Positions 6,417 to 11,932 of a DNA stretch of 11,932 nt are shown piece by piece; within the stretch, counting starts at the first letter, position 1, and each line of letters starts with the position of its first letter. Below the pieces are notes generated by a model, which did not search any database, had not been told where the DNA came from, and saw only the letters and a list, made by a program, of their open reading frames with translations. The position numbers were made by a program, and so were the translations under genes. Origin of the DNA: Candidatus Staskawiczbacteria bacterium (lineage in GTDB: Bacteria > Patescibacteriota > Minisyncoccia > Minisyncoccales > Staskawiczbacteraceae); assembly GCA_026395195.1 (NCBI GenBank), contig JAPLZD010000063.1, positions 1-11,932 on the forward strand, in the 5' to 3' direction.

Positions 6417-8600
6417 TTACCTTTTGAAAAATCCTTTTTTTGGTGGATGCTCCTGGCTTGTTCGCCCCCTAGCTTCAATATTTTTTTCTGGTTTGAACCC
6501 CGCATCAATGGCAGATAAATTTATTCTGCCCATACTGTCAATTTCTGTAACTTTCACCGGAATTTCATCACCTTCTTTTACAACATCAGAAACTCTGTCT
6601 ATTCTTTGCGGAACAAATTTTGAAATATGCACCAATCCTGATTGCCCGGGCAAAATGTCCACAAATGCGCCAAAGTCCATAATTTTTCTCACAGTTCCCT
6701 GGTATATTTTTCCAACTTCAACCTCTTGGACAATTCCTTTAATCCAGTTTGCCGCTTTGTCCACATCTGCCTGATTTTGTCCCGTGACTGAAACCTGGCC
6801 GGAATCTTCAATGTCAATTGCAACGCCTCCGCACTCGTCAATAATTTTGTTGATTACGCTTCCTTTTGGCCCCACAACTTCTCCAATTTTTGCAGGGTTA
6901 ATCATCATTGTAAATATTTTTGGAGCATATGGAGACAATTCTTTTCTGGGTTCTGGAATCTCTTTCCTTATTATATCAAGAATTTTAAATCTTGCATCTT
7001 TTGCGCGGCTCAAAGCCTCTTCCATAATTTTTTTATCAATGCCGTCTATCTTAATGTCCATTTGAATTGCTGTAATTCCATTTTTTGTTCCAGCCACTTT
7101 AAAATCCATATCTCCATAGTGGTCTTCCGGGCCCTGGATGTCTGTCAAAACTTTATATTTTCCTGTTTCTTCGTCTTTTGCCAATCCAATTGAAATTCCA
7201 GCAACAGGCTCTTTAATTGGCACCCCAGCATCCATTAAAGCAATGCAAGCAGCGCAAACAGAAGCCTGCGAAGTTGACCCGTTTGAAGAAACAACTTCAG
7301 AGACTATTCTAATTGTATATGGGAATTTTTCAACTTCTGGAAGCATTGGCAACAAGGCTTTTTCAACTAAAGCTCCGTGCCCAATTTCTCTTCTTTTTGG
7401 CCCGCGCATTGGAGCTGTTTCTCCGGAAGAAAATGGAGGAAAATTGTAGTGGTGCATAAATCTCTTTTTGCCCACAATTTCCATGCCTTCAATTATTTGC
7501 GAATCTCCCGGCCCGCCTAAAGTTAAAATTGAAAGCACTCTTGTCAAACCCCTAAAAAATACTCCAGATCCATGTGCTCTCGGTAAAACTCCAACCTCGC
7601 ACGATAACGGCCTTATTTCATCTGATTTCCTGCCGTCGGGCCTGTGGTCTTTTTCAATGATGTTTTTGATAATTATTCTTTCAATTTCTTTCTCAAAAAA
7701 TGCCAGTACTTGTTTTTCCTTGCCTTCACCAGGATGTTTCTCTGACAAATACTTTATCAATTCTTGTTTTAGAATTTCGGTTGCACCCAAGTTTTTTTCT
7801 GATTTTGGCGCATTATTTATCGCTTTTTCCAATTTGTCGCCCAGCCACTCCTTAATTTCGTTTTCGATATCCAATTCAACAGCTGGTTCAAAAATATCTT
7901 TTTCTTTGCCAATTTTTTTAATTGCTTTTATTTGCACATCAATAATTTCTTTTAATTCTTTTTTGGCAACTTCATAGGCATCCAAAACATCTTTTTCTGA
8001 AATTTCTTTTGCCCCCATTTCAATCATATTTATTAAAATATCTCCGTCTTTCTCTATGGCCGACAAAGTCAAATCCATTTCGCTTTCCTTTCTCTGGCCA
8101 TAATTGGAATTGAATTTCCAGTCTCCATTTTTTGTGACCCTAATTGCGCCTAAAGGCCCGTTCCAAGGAATATTAGAAGTTGCCAAAGCAAATGAAGCTC
8201 CAATCATTCCTAAAATATCCGGATCATTTTCTCCGTCCCATGAAAGGCAAGTCACAACAACTTGGACTTCTTTTTTAAAATCTTTTGGAAACAAAGGCCG
8301 AATTGCGCGGTCAATCATTCTGGCGCTTAAAATTGCCTCATCTGATGGCCTGGCTTCTCTTCTCACAAATCTTGAGCCGTAAATTTTCCCTGCTGCATAA
8401 AACCTTTCTTCGTATTCAACTGTCAAAGGAAAATAATCAATTTCCGGCCTGGAAAATGGAGAAACAACAGCAGTCACCAAAACTTCTGTGTCTCCGCATT
8501 GAACTAAACAAGAACCAGAGGCTTGCTCGGTCCAGTTGGTAGTTTTAATTGTGATGGGTTTCTCTCCCACCTTTATCTCAAACGTATCTTTTACTGCCAT
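6417..8600 (-). CDS. pnp: Polyribonucleotide nucleotidyltransferase (PNPase)
   Basis: Phosphorolytic 3'-5' exoribonuclease of mRNA decay; trimer in the cytoplasm. From the ATG at 8600 it is 727 residues, close to the family norm of about 700. Order: RNase PH domain 1 (about 5-140; GDTEVLVTAVVS, FRPLFPKDF-type segment), a helical linker (about 225-315), RNase PH domain 2 (about 320-550; RPDGR at 320-324, SSNGSTSQAS near 438-447, catalytic GDMDF at 496-500), a KH domain with GPKG (577-580), and an S1 domain (about 630-695, GTVRKIMDFGAFVDILPG). An in-frame ATG at 8651 would add 17 residues including LPAGRQV, encoded by a palindromic repeat. The 8600 start matches where family similarity begins, but 8651 lies close behind a TATAAT and cannot be excluded. 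The gene follows rpsO and an NYN gene, the usual rpsO-pnp neighbourhood. Confidence 0.97.
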   Translation of the reverse strand: MAVKDTFEIKVGEKPITIKTTNWTEQASGSCLVQCGDTEVLVTAVVSPFSRPEIDYFPLTVEYEERFYAAGKIYGSRFVRREARPSDEAILSARMIDRAIRPLFPKDFKKEVQVVVTCLSWDGENDPDILGMIGASFALATSNIPWNGPLGAIRVTKNGDWKFNSNYGQRKESEMDLTLSAIEKDGDILINMIEMGAKEISEKDVLDAYEVAKKELKEIIDVQIKAIKKIGKEKDIFEPAVELDIENEIKEWLGDKLEKAINNAPKSEKNLGATEILKQELIKYLSEKHPGEGKEKQVLAFFEKEIERIIIKNIIEKDHRPDGRKSDEIRPLSCEVGVLPRAHGSGVFFRGLTRVLSILTLGGPGDSQIIEGMEIVGKKRFMHHYNFPPFSSGETAPMRGPKRREIGHGALVEKALLPMLPEVEKFPYTIRIVSEVVSSNGSTSQASVCAACIALMDAGVPIKEPVAGISIGLAKDEETGKYKVLTDIQGPEDHYGDMDFKVAGTKNGITAIQMDIKIDGIDKKIMEEALSRAKDARFKILDIIRKEIPEPRKELSPYAPKIFTMMINPAKIGEVVGPKGSVINKIIDECGGVAIDIEDSGQVSVTGQNQADVDKAANWIKGIVQEVEVGKIYQGTVRKIMDFGAFVDILPGQSGLVHISKFVPQRIDRVSDVVKEGDEIPVKVTEIDSMGRINLSAIDAGFKPEKNIEARGRTSQEHPPKKGFFKR

Positions 8601-8618
8601 ATTTTTTTGCGAGGCAGA

Positions 8619-8642
8619 TACCTGCCTGCCGGCAGGCAGGTA
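8619..8642. repeat. Perfect 24-bp GC-rich palindrome in the pnp leader or 5' end (PAGRQ-type element)
   Basis: The half-site TACCTGCCTGCC (8619-8630) is followed at once by its exact reverse complement (8631-8642). Translated in the pnp frame it gives LPAGRQV. From memory, the same palindrome and peptide recur in many Patescibacteria genomes. It would form a strong hairpin 18 bases before the pnp ATG at 8600. Confidence 0.85.
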
Positions 8643-8667
8643 CGAATGCATGCTTATTTCTATAAAA

Positions 8668-8673
8668 ATTATA
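8668..8673 (-). promoter_or_regulatory. Possible internal -10 element upstream of pnp
   Basis: On minus this reads TATAAT, a perfect -10 hexamer, between the NYN gene and pnp. No convincing -35 or TGn extension is seen. Transcription would start near 8661, 10 bases before the alternative ATG at 8651 and about 60 before the ATG at 8600. The region is AT-rich, so a chance match is possible. Confidence 0.3.
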
Positions 8674-8722
8674 AAGATAAGTATGAATTAGTACGCCACC
8701 CGCCTCCGCAATTAATTATTTT

Positions 8723-9172
8723 TTATTTCTTCAATAAAAATTTGGGGAGGTTGTCGTCTAAATCAATAAATTCATCGGCAACTTCTTTTATTTTTGAAGA
8801 AGTTGTTTTTCCAAACGCCATTACTTCCATTCTTTTTCCTTGGTTTTTTAAATACTCAACAAGCGGAATAAAGTCCCCATCGCCAGAGCACAAAACAATC
8901 ACATCAACTCCGGGAGCCGTGCGTATGGCATCAATTACAATTCCCACATCCCAGTCAGCTTTTTTAGCTCCGCCGTACCATTCCTGCAAATCCCTCACTC
9001 TTGTTTCAATTCCAATTTTTGACAAGGCATCAAAAAATGGCGCTTCTTCGCCAGTTTTTGTGCGCACAACATAACCAAAAGCCCGAATAAACTTTCTTCC
9101 GGCTACTGCATTTTTCAAAACTTCTCCATAATTTACCTTTGCGTGATAAAGGTTTTTTGCCGAGTGGTACAA
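8723..9172 (-). pseudogene. NYN/PIN-like (LabA-type) nuclease-fold protein, 5'-truncated
   Basis: The frame gives a NYN domain of the LabA type, a PIN-like RNase fold: QNLYHSAKNLYHAKVNYGEVL at the left edge, KKADWDVGIVIDAI (acidic residues 73, 75 and 81 counting from 9172), then VLCSGDGDFIPLVEYLK (D98, D100), and AFGKTTSSKIKEVADEFIDLDD to the end. Such proteins normally begin with about 10-25 residues ending in a FID-type strand whose Asp is part of the active site. Here family similarity begins abruptly at VQN (codon at 9181-9179), directly next to the S15 coding sequence in another frame. The only starts available are non-ATG codons such as TTG at 9172. The 5' end, including the first catalytic Asp, is therefore missing, either by a real deletion or by an assembly join. 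The stop is TAA at 8723. Confidence 0.8.
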
Positions 9173-9392
9173 ATTCTGAACTAAGATAAGCCAGCATTTT
9201 TTTTCTTTTGATAACCATAGTTATCAAGCCCCTTTTTGAGTGGACATCCTGGGGGTGCCTTTTTAAATGCAAAACTAGCTTGTCAATTTCTTTTGAAAGC
9301 AATGCAATTTGGACCTCTGAAGATCCAGTGTCTTTTTCGTGGGTTCCCACATCGCTTATTATTTTTGTTTTTTCCTTAGTTTTTAAGCTCAT
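9030..9392 (-). CDS. rpsO: 30S ribosomal protein S15, C-terminus replaced by out-of-frame sequence
   Basis: S15 binds the central domain of 16S rRNA and forms a bridge to 50S. Residues 1-70 match the family closely: GTHEKDTGSSEVQIALLS (16-33), LHLKRHPQDVHSKRGLITMV (41-60) and KRKKMLAYL (62-70). S15 is normally about 89 residues, with a last helix after this point. Here the frame instead continues for 50 unrelated codons to TGA at 9030, and those codons are simply a shifted reading of the NYN gene. The join lies at about 9180-9184. The start at 9392 is 9 bases behind a clear -10 element. Identification is certain; whether a functional S15 is made depends on whether the join is real. The last helix of S15 and the beginning of the NYN gene are both missing, which points to one deletion. 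Confidence 0.9.
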   Translation of the reverse strand: MSLKTKEKTKIISDVGTHEKDTGSSEVQIALLSKEIDKLVLHLKRHPQDVHSKRGLITMVIKRKKMLAYLSSEFVPLGKKPLSRKGKLWRSFEKCSSRKKVYSGFWLCCAHKNWRRSAIF

Positions 9393-9401
9393 AATGTTTT
9401 T

Positions 9402-9430
9402 AGTATACTTTATTTATCTAATTTTGTAAA
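9402..9430 (-). promoter_or_regulatory. Sigma-70-type promoter of the rpsO-NYN-pnp operon
   Basis: On minus: TTTACA (9430-9425), a 17-base spacer, then TATACT (9407-9402); each hexamer matches 5 of 6 consensus bases. The expected start is near 9395, about 3 bases before the rpsO ATG at 9392, so the mRNA would be nearly leaderless. It lies just after the stop of the small repeat protein (9433). Confidence 0.75.
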
Positions 9431-9432
9431 GC

Positions 9433-9726
9433 CTATGCCGCTTGTTTTTGATCGGCATGTTCATCTTCTATGTCGCTTTTTCCTAAATTTTCTTTCAAAA
9501 TGTTTTTACCTTCTTCTAACCGTTCTTTCAATTCTTCCGGATTTGGCGGATTTTTTACCCCCATTGTTTCTTTCAGCTTCTCTTTCCCTTCTGACAGCTG
9601 TTCTTTAAGCTTTTCTACCGGAACATTTTTTGCTCCCATTGTCTCTTTTATTTTTTTCTTACCTTCTTCTAGCCGTTCTTTCAATTCTTCTGGGGTTGGG
9701 GTATTCTCGTGTTTATTTATTACCAT
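9433..9726 (-). CDS. Small charged protein with three tandem 26-residue repeats
   Basis: Not recognised. 97 residues, no cysteine, no signal peptide or membrane segment. Three consecutive repeats of 25-26 residues make up residues 10-86; each has the pattern P-x-EELKERLEEGKxKxKE, then (T/N)(M/L)G and a short turn. Each unit should be one amphipathic helix with a Gly-Asn/Pro break, so the protein may be a small helical bundle or bind a repetitive partner. The tail (IEDEHADQKQAA) is polar. The gene begins 28 bases after tRNA-Lys and ends with TAG, the only TAG among the genes here. It may be co-transcribed with the tRNA, since no separate promoter is convincing. Real coding status is supported by the conserved repeat reading frame. 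Confidence 0.72.
   Translation of the reverse strand: MVINKHENTPTPEELKERLEEGKKKIKETMGAKNVPVEKLKEQLSEGKEKLKETMGVKNPPNPEELKERLEEGKNILKENLGKSDIEDEHADQKQAA
9469..9699 (-). repeat. Three tandem repeats (about 75-78 bp) within the small repeat protein
   Basis: Units correspond to residues 10-35, 36-60 and 61-86. The first and third units share a run of about 30 nearly identical bases (around 9509-9540 and 9662-9692), while the middle unit is more diverged. This suggests duplication of a two-unit block or repeated slippage. Confidence 0.65.
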
Positions 9727-9754
9727 GTTTTTAAAAATTATTTATATGTCTTTG

Positions 9755-9827
9755 TGCCCCCACTGAGACTCGAACTCAGAACCAACTCCTTAAGAGGGAG
9801 CTGCTCTACCAATTGAGCTACGGGGGC
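9755..9827 (-). tRNA. tRNA-Lys (anticodon CTT)
   Basis: 73 bases with all arms: acceptor GCCCCCG/TGGGGGC (last pair G-T), D arm GCTC/GAGC with GG in the loop, anticodon stem GCTCC/GGAGT, loop CTCTTAA with anticodon CTT, T arm CTGAG/CTCAG with loop TTCGAGT, and discriminator A. CCA is not encoded, so it must be added by the CCA enzyme whose gene lies nearby. It begins 12 bases after the pilin-like gene stop and may be processed from that transcript. Confidence 0.95.
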
Positions 9828-9839
9828 TCGAGGCCGTCC

Positions 9840-10214
9840 TCAAAACGGGCTAGCCCAATTTCCTTTAAATCCCAACATATCTACAAGTATAAAATTAATT
9901 ATCAAATATGAACAGAAAACCAATGCCAATCCAATTATTGCTGCATAAATAATCTTTTTGCCGGTGCCGTGCAAATTTGGATTTCCAGCAGAAACAAGCA
10001 TAAATATGGCGCCGACTATTAGCGCTATAATTGCCAAAGGCGTGGCAATATCCAAAACAAGAAAATTATAAATCTTTACCAGCATTTCAAAGAATTTATT
10101 AATTGTACAATCTGCCCCAGAACAAGTAACCAATCCCGCTGCTTTCGTCATTAGCGGCAGAAAAGAAATTAATAAAGCAAATGATAAAATACTAATTGCA
10201 AATATTTTTTTCAT
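9840..10214 (-). CDS. T4SS-pilin-like small membrane protein
   Basis: 124 residues. A signal peptide (MKKIFAISILSFALLISF, cleavage near KAA, about 25) is followed by a short outer segment with two cysteines (CSGADC, 32-37) and two membrane helices (about 55-77 and 88-111) joined by SAGNPNLHGTGKK. This layout and the NP-x-G-K loop match the small VirB2/TrbC-like pilin family (PF18895 type) common in Patescibacteria. Members are thought to form part of secretion or pilus systems, but no other secretion gene is present here, so the role is uncertain. It ends in TGA, which supports the standard code: reading through would run into tRNA-Lys. There is no Shine-Dalgarno sequence before the ATG at 10214. 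Confidence 0.8.
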   Translation of the reverse strand: MKKIFAISILSFALLISFLPLMTKAAGLVTCSGADCTINKFFEMLVKIYNFLVLDIATPLAIIALIVGAIFMLVSAGNPNLHGTGKKIIYAAIIGLALVFCSYLIINFILVDMLGFKGNWASPF

Positions 10215-10228
10215 GTTTTCAAGTTTAA

Positions 10229-10249
10229 GTTATGTTTTATAATCATAAC
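10229..10249. promoter_or_regulatory. Inverted repeat over a possible -10 in the divergent pilin/tRNA-Arg region
   Basis: GTTATG at 10229-10234 and CATAAC at 10244-10249 are perfect inverted arms 9 bases apart. The spacer contains TATAAA on the minus strand (10241-10236), which could be the -10 of the pilin-like gene, with a leader of about 14 bases. An operator overlapping that promoter is possible; the arms are short. Confidence 0.35.
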
Positions 10250-10275
10250 ACATAAATAATTTAAAGAAAAGGGCG

Positions 10276-10303
10276 TTGATTTTATCGAATTTTGTGGTAA
10301 AAT
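10276..10303 (+). promoter_or_regulatory. Promoter of the tRNA-Arg - cca - tRNA-Pro unit
   Basis: TTGATT (10276-10281), 16-base spacer, then TAAAAT (10298-10303) preceded by TGG, making an extended -10. The expected start is near 10310, about 3 bases before the 5' end of tRNA-Arg at 10313. Confidence 0.7.
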
Positions 10304-10312
10304 CTATAAATT

Positions 10313-10384
10313 GCCCCCATAGTGAAATGGATATCATATTTGGCTTCGAACCAAAAGTTGGGAGTTCGAATCTTCCTGGGGGCA
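10313..10384 (+). tRNA. tRNA-Arg (anticodon TCG)
   Basis: 72 bases: acceptor GCCCCCA/TGGGGGC, D arm GTGA/TCAT, anticodon stem TTTGG/CCAAA with loop CTTCGAA (T33 then anticodon TCG), a 4-base variable loop, T arm GGGAG/CTTCC with loop TTCGAAT, and discriminator A. CCA is not encoded. It lies 10 bases before the cca start codon and behind its own promoter. Confidence 0.95.
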
Positions 10385-10394
10385 CATTAAGTTT

Positions 10395-11858
10395 ATGACA
10401 ATTCCAAAAGAAGTAAAAAATATATTGACTAAACTGGAACGACCCGCAAGCGGGTACCCCGGATTTGAGGCATATATTGTGGGCGGATGCGTGCGCGATT
10501 TTTTGCTGGGAATTGACCCGAAAGACTGGGATGTGACAACCAATGCCAAACCGGAAGAAATCCAAAAAGTTTTTCCAGACAGTTTTTATGAAAACAATTT
10601 TTTAACAGTAACAGCGCGCACGGGCAGCAAAAAACCGGAATTAGCAGAGGTTGAAATTACAACTTACAGATTTGAGGCAAAATATTCTGATAAAAGGCAC
10701 CCCGACGAAGTAAAATATGCTAAAAAATTGGAGGATGATTTGGCCAGGCGCGATTTTACCATAAACGCAATGGCCATGGATGAAGATAAAAAAGTAATTG
10801 ATTTGTTTGACGGCAAGAAAGATTTGAAAAATAAAATTATCAGGACTGTTGGAAATGCAGAAGAAAGATTCAATGAAGATGCTTTAAGAATGTTAAGAGC
10901 CATAAGACTTGCTGTAACTTTAAATTTTAAAATTGAAGAAAAAACAGCTAAAGCTATTAAAAAAAATAGTATTTGGCTGGAAGCAATTTCAAAAGAAAGA
11001 ATTCGTGATGAATTTATAAAAATAATTATGGCCGATAACGCGGCCGATGGGATTGAATTGCTAAGGGAATTAGGATTGTTAAAATATATTGTGCCAGAAT
11101 TATTGGATAATTTTGGAGTTGCCCAAAACAAGCACCATATTTATGACTGCTACCAGCACGCTGTAAAATCTTTAGAATATACTGCCAAGAAAAAATTTGA
11201 TTTGCATGTCAGGCTGGCTGCGCTTTTACACGATATTGCAAAGCCGAAAGTAAAAAGTGGCCAAGGAGAAAATGCAACTTTTTATAACCACGAAATGATT
11301 GGCGCCAAAATGACTTTCCAAATTTTGAACAACTTAAAATTTTCTAAAAAAGAAGTTGAAAAAATTACAAAATTGGTGAGATATCATCTCTTTTACTATA
11401 ATGTTGATGAAGTCAAAGAAGCTTCTGTAAGAAGATTGGTAAAAAATGTTGGGCCAGAAAATATGGAAGAGCTTTTGCAAGTGCGCCAAGCAGATAGGAT
11501 CGGGTCTGGCGTACCAAAAGCAGAACCTTATAAATTGAGGCACTTAAAATATTTAGTTGAAAAGGTTTCAAAAGATCCTATTTCTGTTAAGATGCTAAAA
11601 ATAAATGGAAACGACTTGATGGGGTTATTGGGCGAGAAACCCGGCCCCAAAATAGGCCAAATTTTAGATATTTTGCTTGGATATGTTTTAGACGACCCAA
11701 AAAAGAATACAAAAGATTTTTTACAGAAAGAAGCCCAAAAATTGTCTAAATTATCAGAAAAGGAATTAAAAAATCTGGCAGAAAAATCAAAAGAGGAAAA
11801 ATCAGAAGTTGTGTCCAAAGAAGATAAAATGACAAAAGCAAAATATTGGGTGATATAA
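10395..11858 (+). CDS. cca: CCA tRNA nucleotidyltransferase (class II), with C-terminal HD domain
   Basis: Adds CCA to tRNA 3' ends without a template. 487 residues. The class II head is clear: GGCVRD (30-35), metal-binding DWD (44-46), RRDFTINA (118-125), nucleotide-selecting EDALR (161-165; the EDxxR form fits CCA addition) and ERIRDEF (201-207). An HD domain follows (LHVRLAALLHDIAKP, His279-Asp280; NHEMIGA near 298-304), then a Lys/Glu-rich tail from about 440. Two oddities: residues 16-22 (RPASGYP) interrupt the expected LEK-GFEAYIVGG beginning and coincide with a small palindrome, and the usual FGTV reads FLTV (69-72). The start at 10395 is 10 bases after tRNA-Arg and the stop is 5 bases before tRNA-Pro, so it is expressed from a tRNA transcript. 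All three tRNAs here lack encoded CCA and need this enzyme. Confidence 0.96.
   Translation: MTIPKEVKNILTKLERPASGYPGFEAYIVGGCVRDFLLGIDPKDWDVTTNAKPEEIQKVFPDSFYENNFLTVTARTGSKKPELAEVEITTYRFEAKYSDKRHPDEVKYAKKLEDDLARRDFTINAMAMDEDKKVIDLFDGKKDLKNKIIRTVGNAEERFNEDALRMLRAIRLAVTLNFKIEEKTAKAIKKNSIWLEAISKERIRDEFIKIIMADNAADGIELLRELGLLKYIVPELLDNFGVAQNKHHIYDCYQHAVKSLEYTAKKKFDLHVRLAALLHDIAKPKVKSGQGENATFYNHEMIGAKMTFQILNNLKFSKKEVEKITKLVRYHLFYYNVDEVKEASVRRLVKNVGPENMEELLQVRQADRIGSGVPKAEPYKLRHLKYLVEKVSKDPISVKMLKINGNDLMGLLGEKPGPKIGQILDILLGYVLDDPKKNTKDFLQKEAQKLSKLSEKELKNLAEKSKEEKSEVVSKEDKMTKAKYWVI
10442..10459. repeat. Small GC-rich palindrome inside cca
   Basis: ACCCGC (10442-10447) and GCGGGT (10450-10455) are perfect arms around AA. 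The 8-base palindrome GGGTACCC (10452-10459) overlaps the right arm. Together they encode PASGYP within an apparent insertion in the CCA enzyme. The GACCC...GGGTACC pattern is shared with the repeat in ksgA. Confidence 0.5.
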
Positions 11859-11863
11859 AAATT

Positions 11864-11932
11864 CGGGGAATGGTTTAATGGTAGAATTTACGCTTCGGGA
11901 GCGTAAGGCGGCAGTTCGATTCTGCCTTCCCC
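11864..11932 (+). tRNA. tRNA-Pro (anticodon CGG), last bases cut by the window edge
   Basis: 69 bases are visible: acceptor CGGGGAA with TTCCCC (the pairing G and the discriminator lie beyond the edge), D arm GTTT/GAAT with GG in the loop, anticodon stem TACGC/GCGTA with loop TTCGGGA (anticodon CGG), and T arm GGCAG/CTGCC with loop TTCGATT. A C at position 1 is usual for bacterial tRNA-Pro. It begins 5 bases after the cca stop and is probably cut from the same transcript. Confidence 0.92.

Noticed and set aside
6424..8382. Several open frames on the plus strand opposite pnp
   Set aside because: They are mirror frames of a strongly conserved gene. Their translations are low-complexity Ser/Phe-rich and resemble no protein.
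8601..8651. pnp starting at ATG 8651
   Set aside because: The extra 17 residues include a peptide made by a palindromic repeat and are not part of the PNPase family. The start is kept as an alternative because it lies close behind a TATAAT.
8523..9074. Plus-strand frame containing the LPAGRQV peptide
   Set aside because: The palindrome reads the same on both strands, so the peptide appears in either direction. The rest is antisense to the NYN gene and pnp.
9469..9699. CRISPR array
   Set aside because: Repeats are adjacent, without unique spacers, and keep a protein reading frame.
1..11932. A new defence or mobile system
   Set aside because: No transposase, integrase, restriction, toxin-antitoxin or Cas gene can be recognised. 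The NYN and ORF6N genes alone do not make a system.

Overview
The window looks like a stretch of a Patescibacteria (Candidate Phyla Radiation) genome, probably a Parcubacteria-type lineage. This is an inference from AT-rich DNA, genes packed with gaps of a few bases, almost exclusive use of TAA stops, no Shine-Dalgarno sequence before any gene, two promoters placed so close to the start codon that the mRNAs would be nearly leaderless, tRNA genes without encoded CCA, a GC-rich palindrome translated as LPAGRQV, a T4SS-pilin-like small membrane protein, and secreted proteins with an aromatic patch just after the signal peptide. The genetic code appears standard: the pilin-like gene ends in TGA and no other gene has an internal TGA.

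Layout. Positions 1-1088 (minus) hold ksgA/rsmA (16S rRNA dimethyladenosine transferase) and the 5' part of a secreted-protein gene. From a short divergent intergenic region, 1185-3158 (plus) carries two cell-envelope genes: a membrane-anchored LysM-LysM-M23 endopeptidase interrupted by one in-frame TGA, and a FemAB/GNAT-like transferase. A bidirectional terminator (3169-3200) separates these from a long minus-strand run that reads from 9392 down to 3202: rpsO (S15), NYN-domain protein, pnp (PNPase), ORF6N-domain regulator, a cysteine-rich secreted protein, a coiled-coil protein and a DksA/TraR-type zinc-finger protein. Upstream, also on minus, are a T4SS-pilin-like gene, tRNA-Lys(CTT) and a small three-repeat protein. 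The right end (plus) is a compact tRNA-Arg(TCG) - cca - partial tRNA-Pro(CGG) unit behind a good promoter.

How the genes fit together. Much of the window concerns RNA: rRNA modification (KsgA), a ribosomal protein (S15), RNA decay (PNPase, with a NYN-type nuclease relative beside it) and tRNA maturation (a CCA-adding enzyme between two tRNAs that need it). The rest concerns the cell surface (M23 hydrolase, Fem-like transferase, secreted proteins, pilin-like protein).

The observations most worth checking are: (1) an apparent deletion that fuses the first 70 codons of rpsO to a 5'-truncated NYN gene; (2) the single in-frame TGA in the M23 peptidase gene; (3) three GC-rich palindromic insertions in or at the 5' ends of ksgA, pnp and cca; (4) a 15-bp direct repeat exactly flanking the ORF6N gene; and (5) the tRNA-cca-tRNA arrangement. 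I see no CRISPR array, transposase, integrase or recognisable new defence system.
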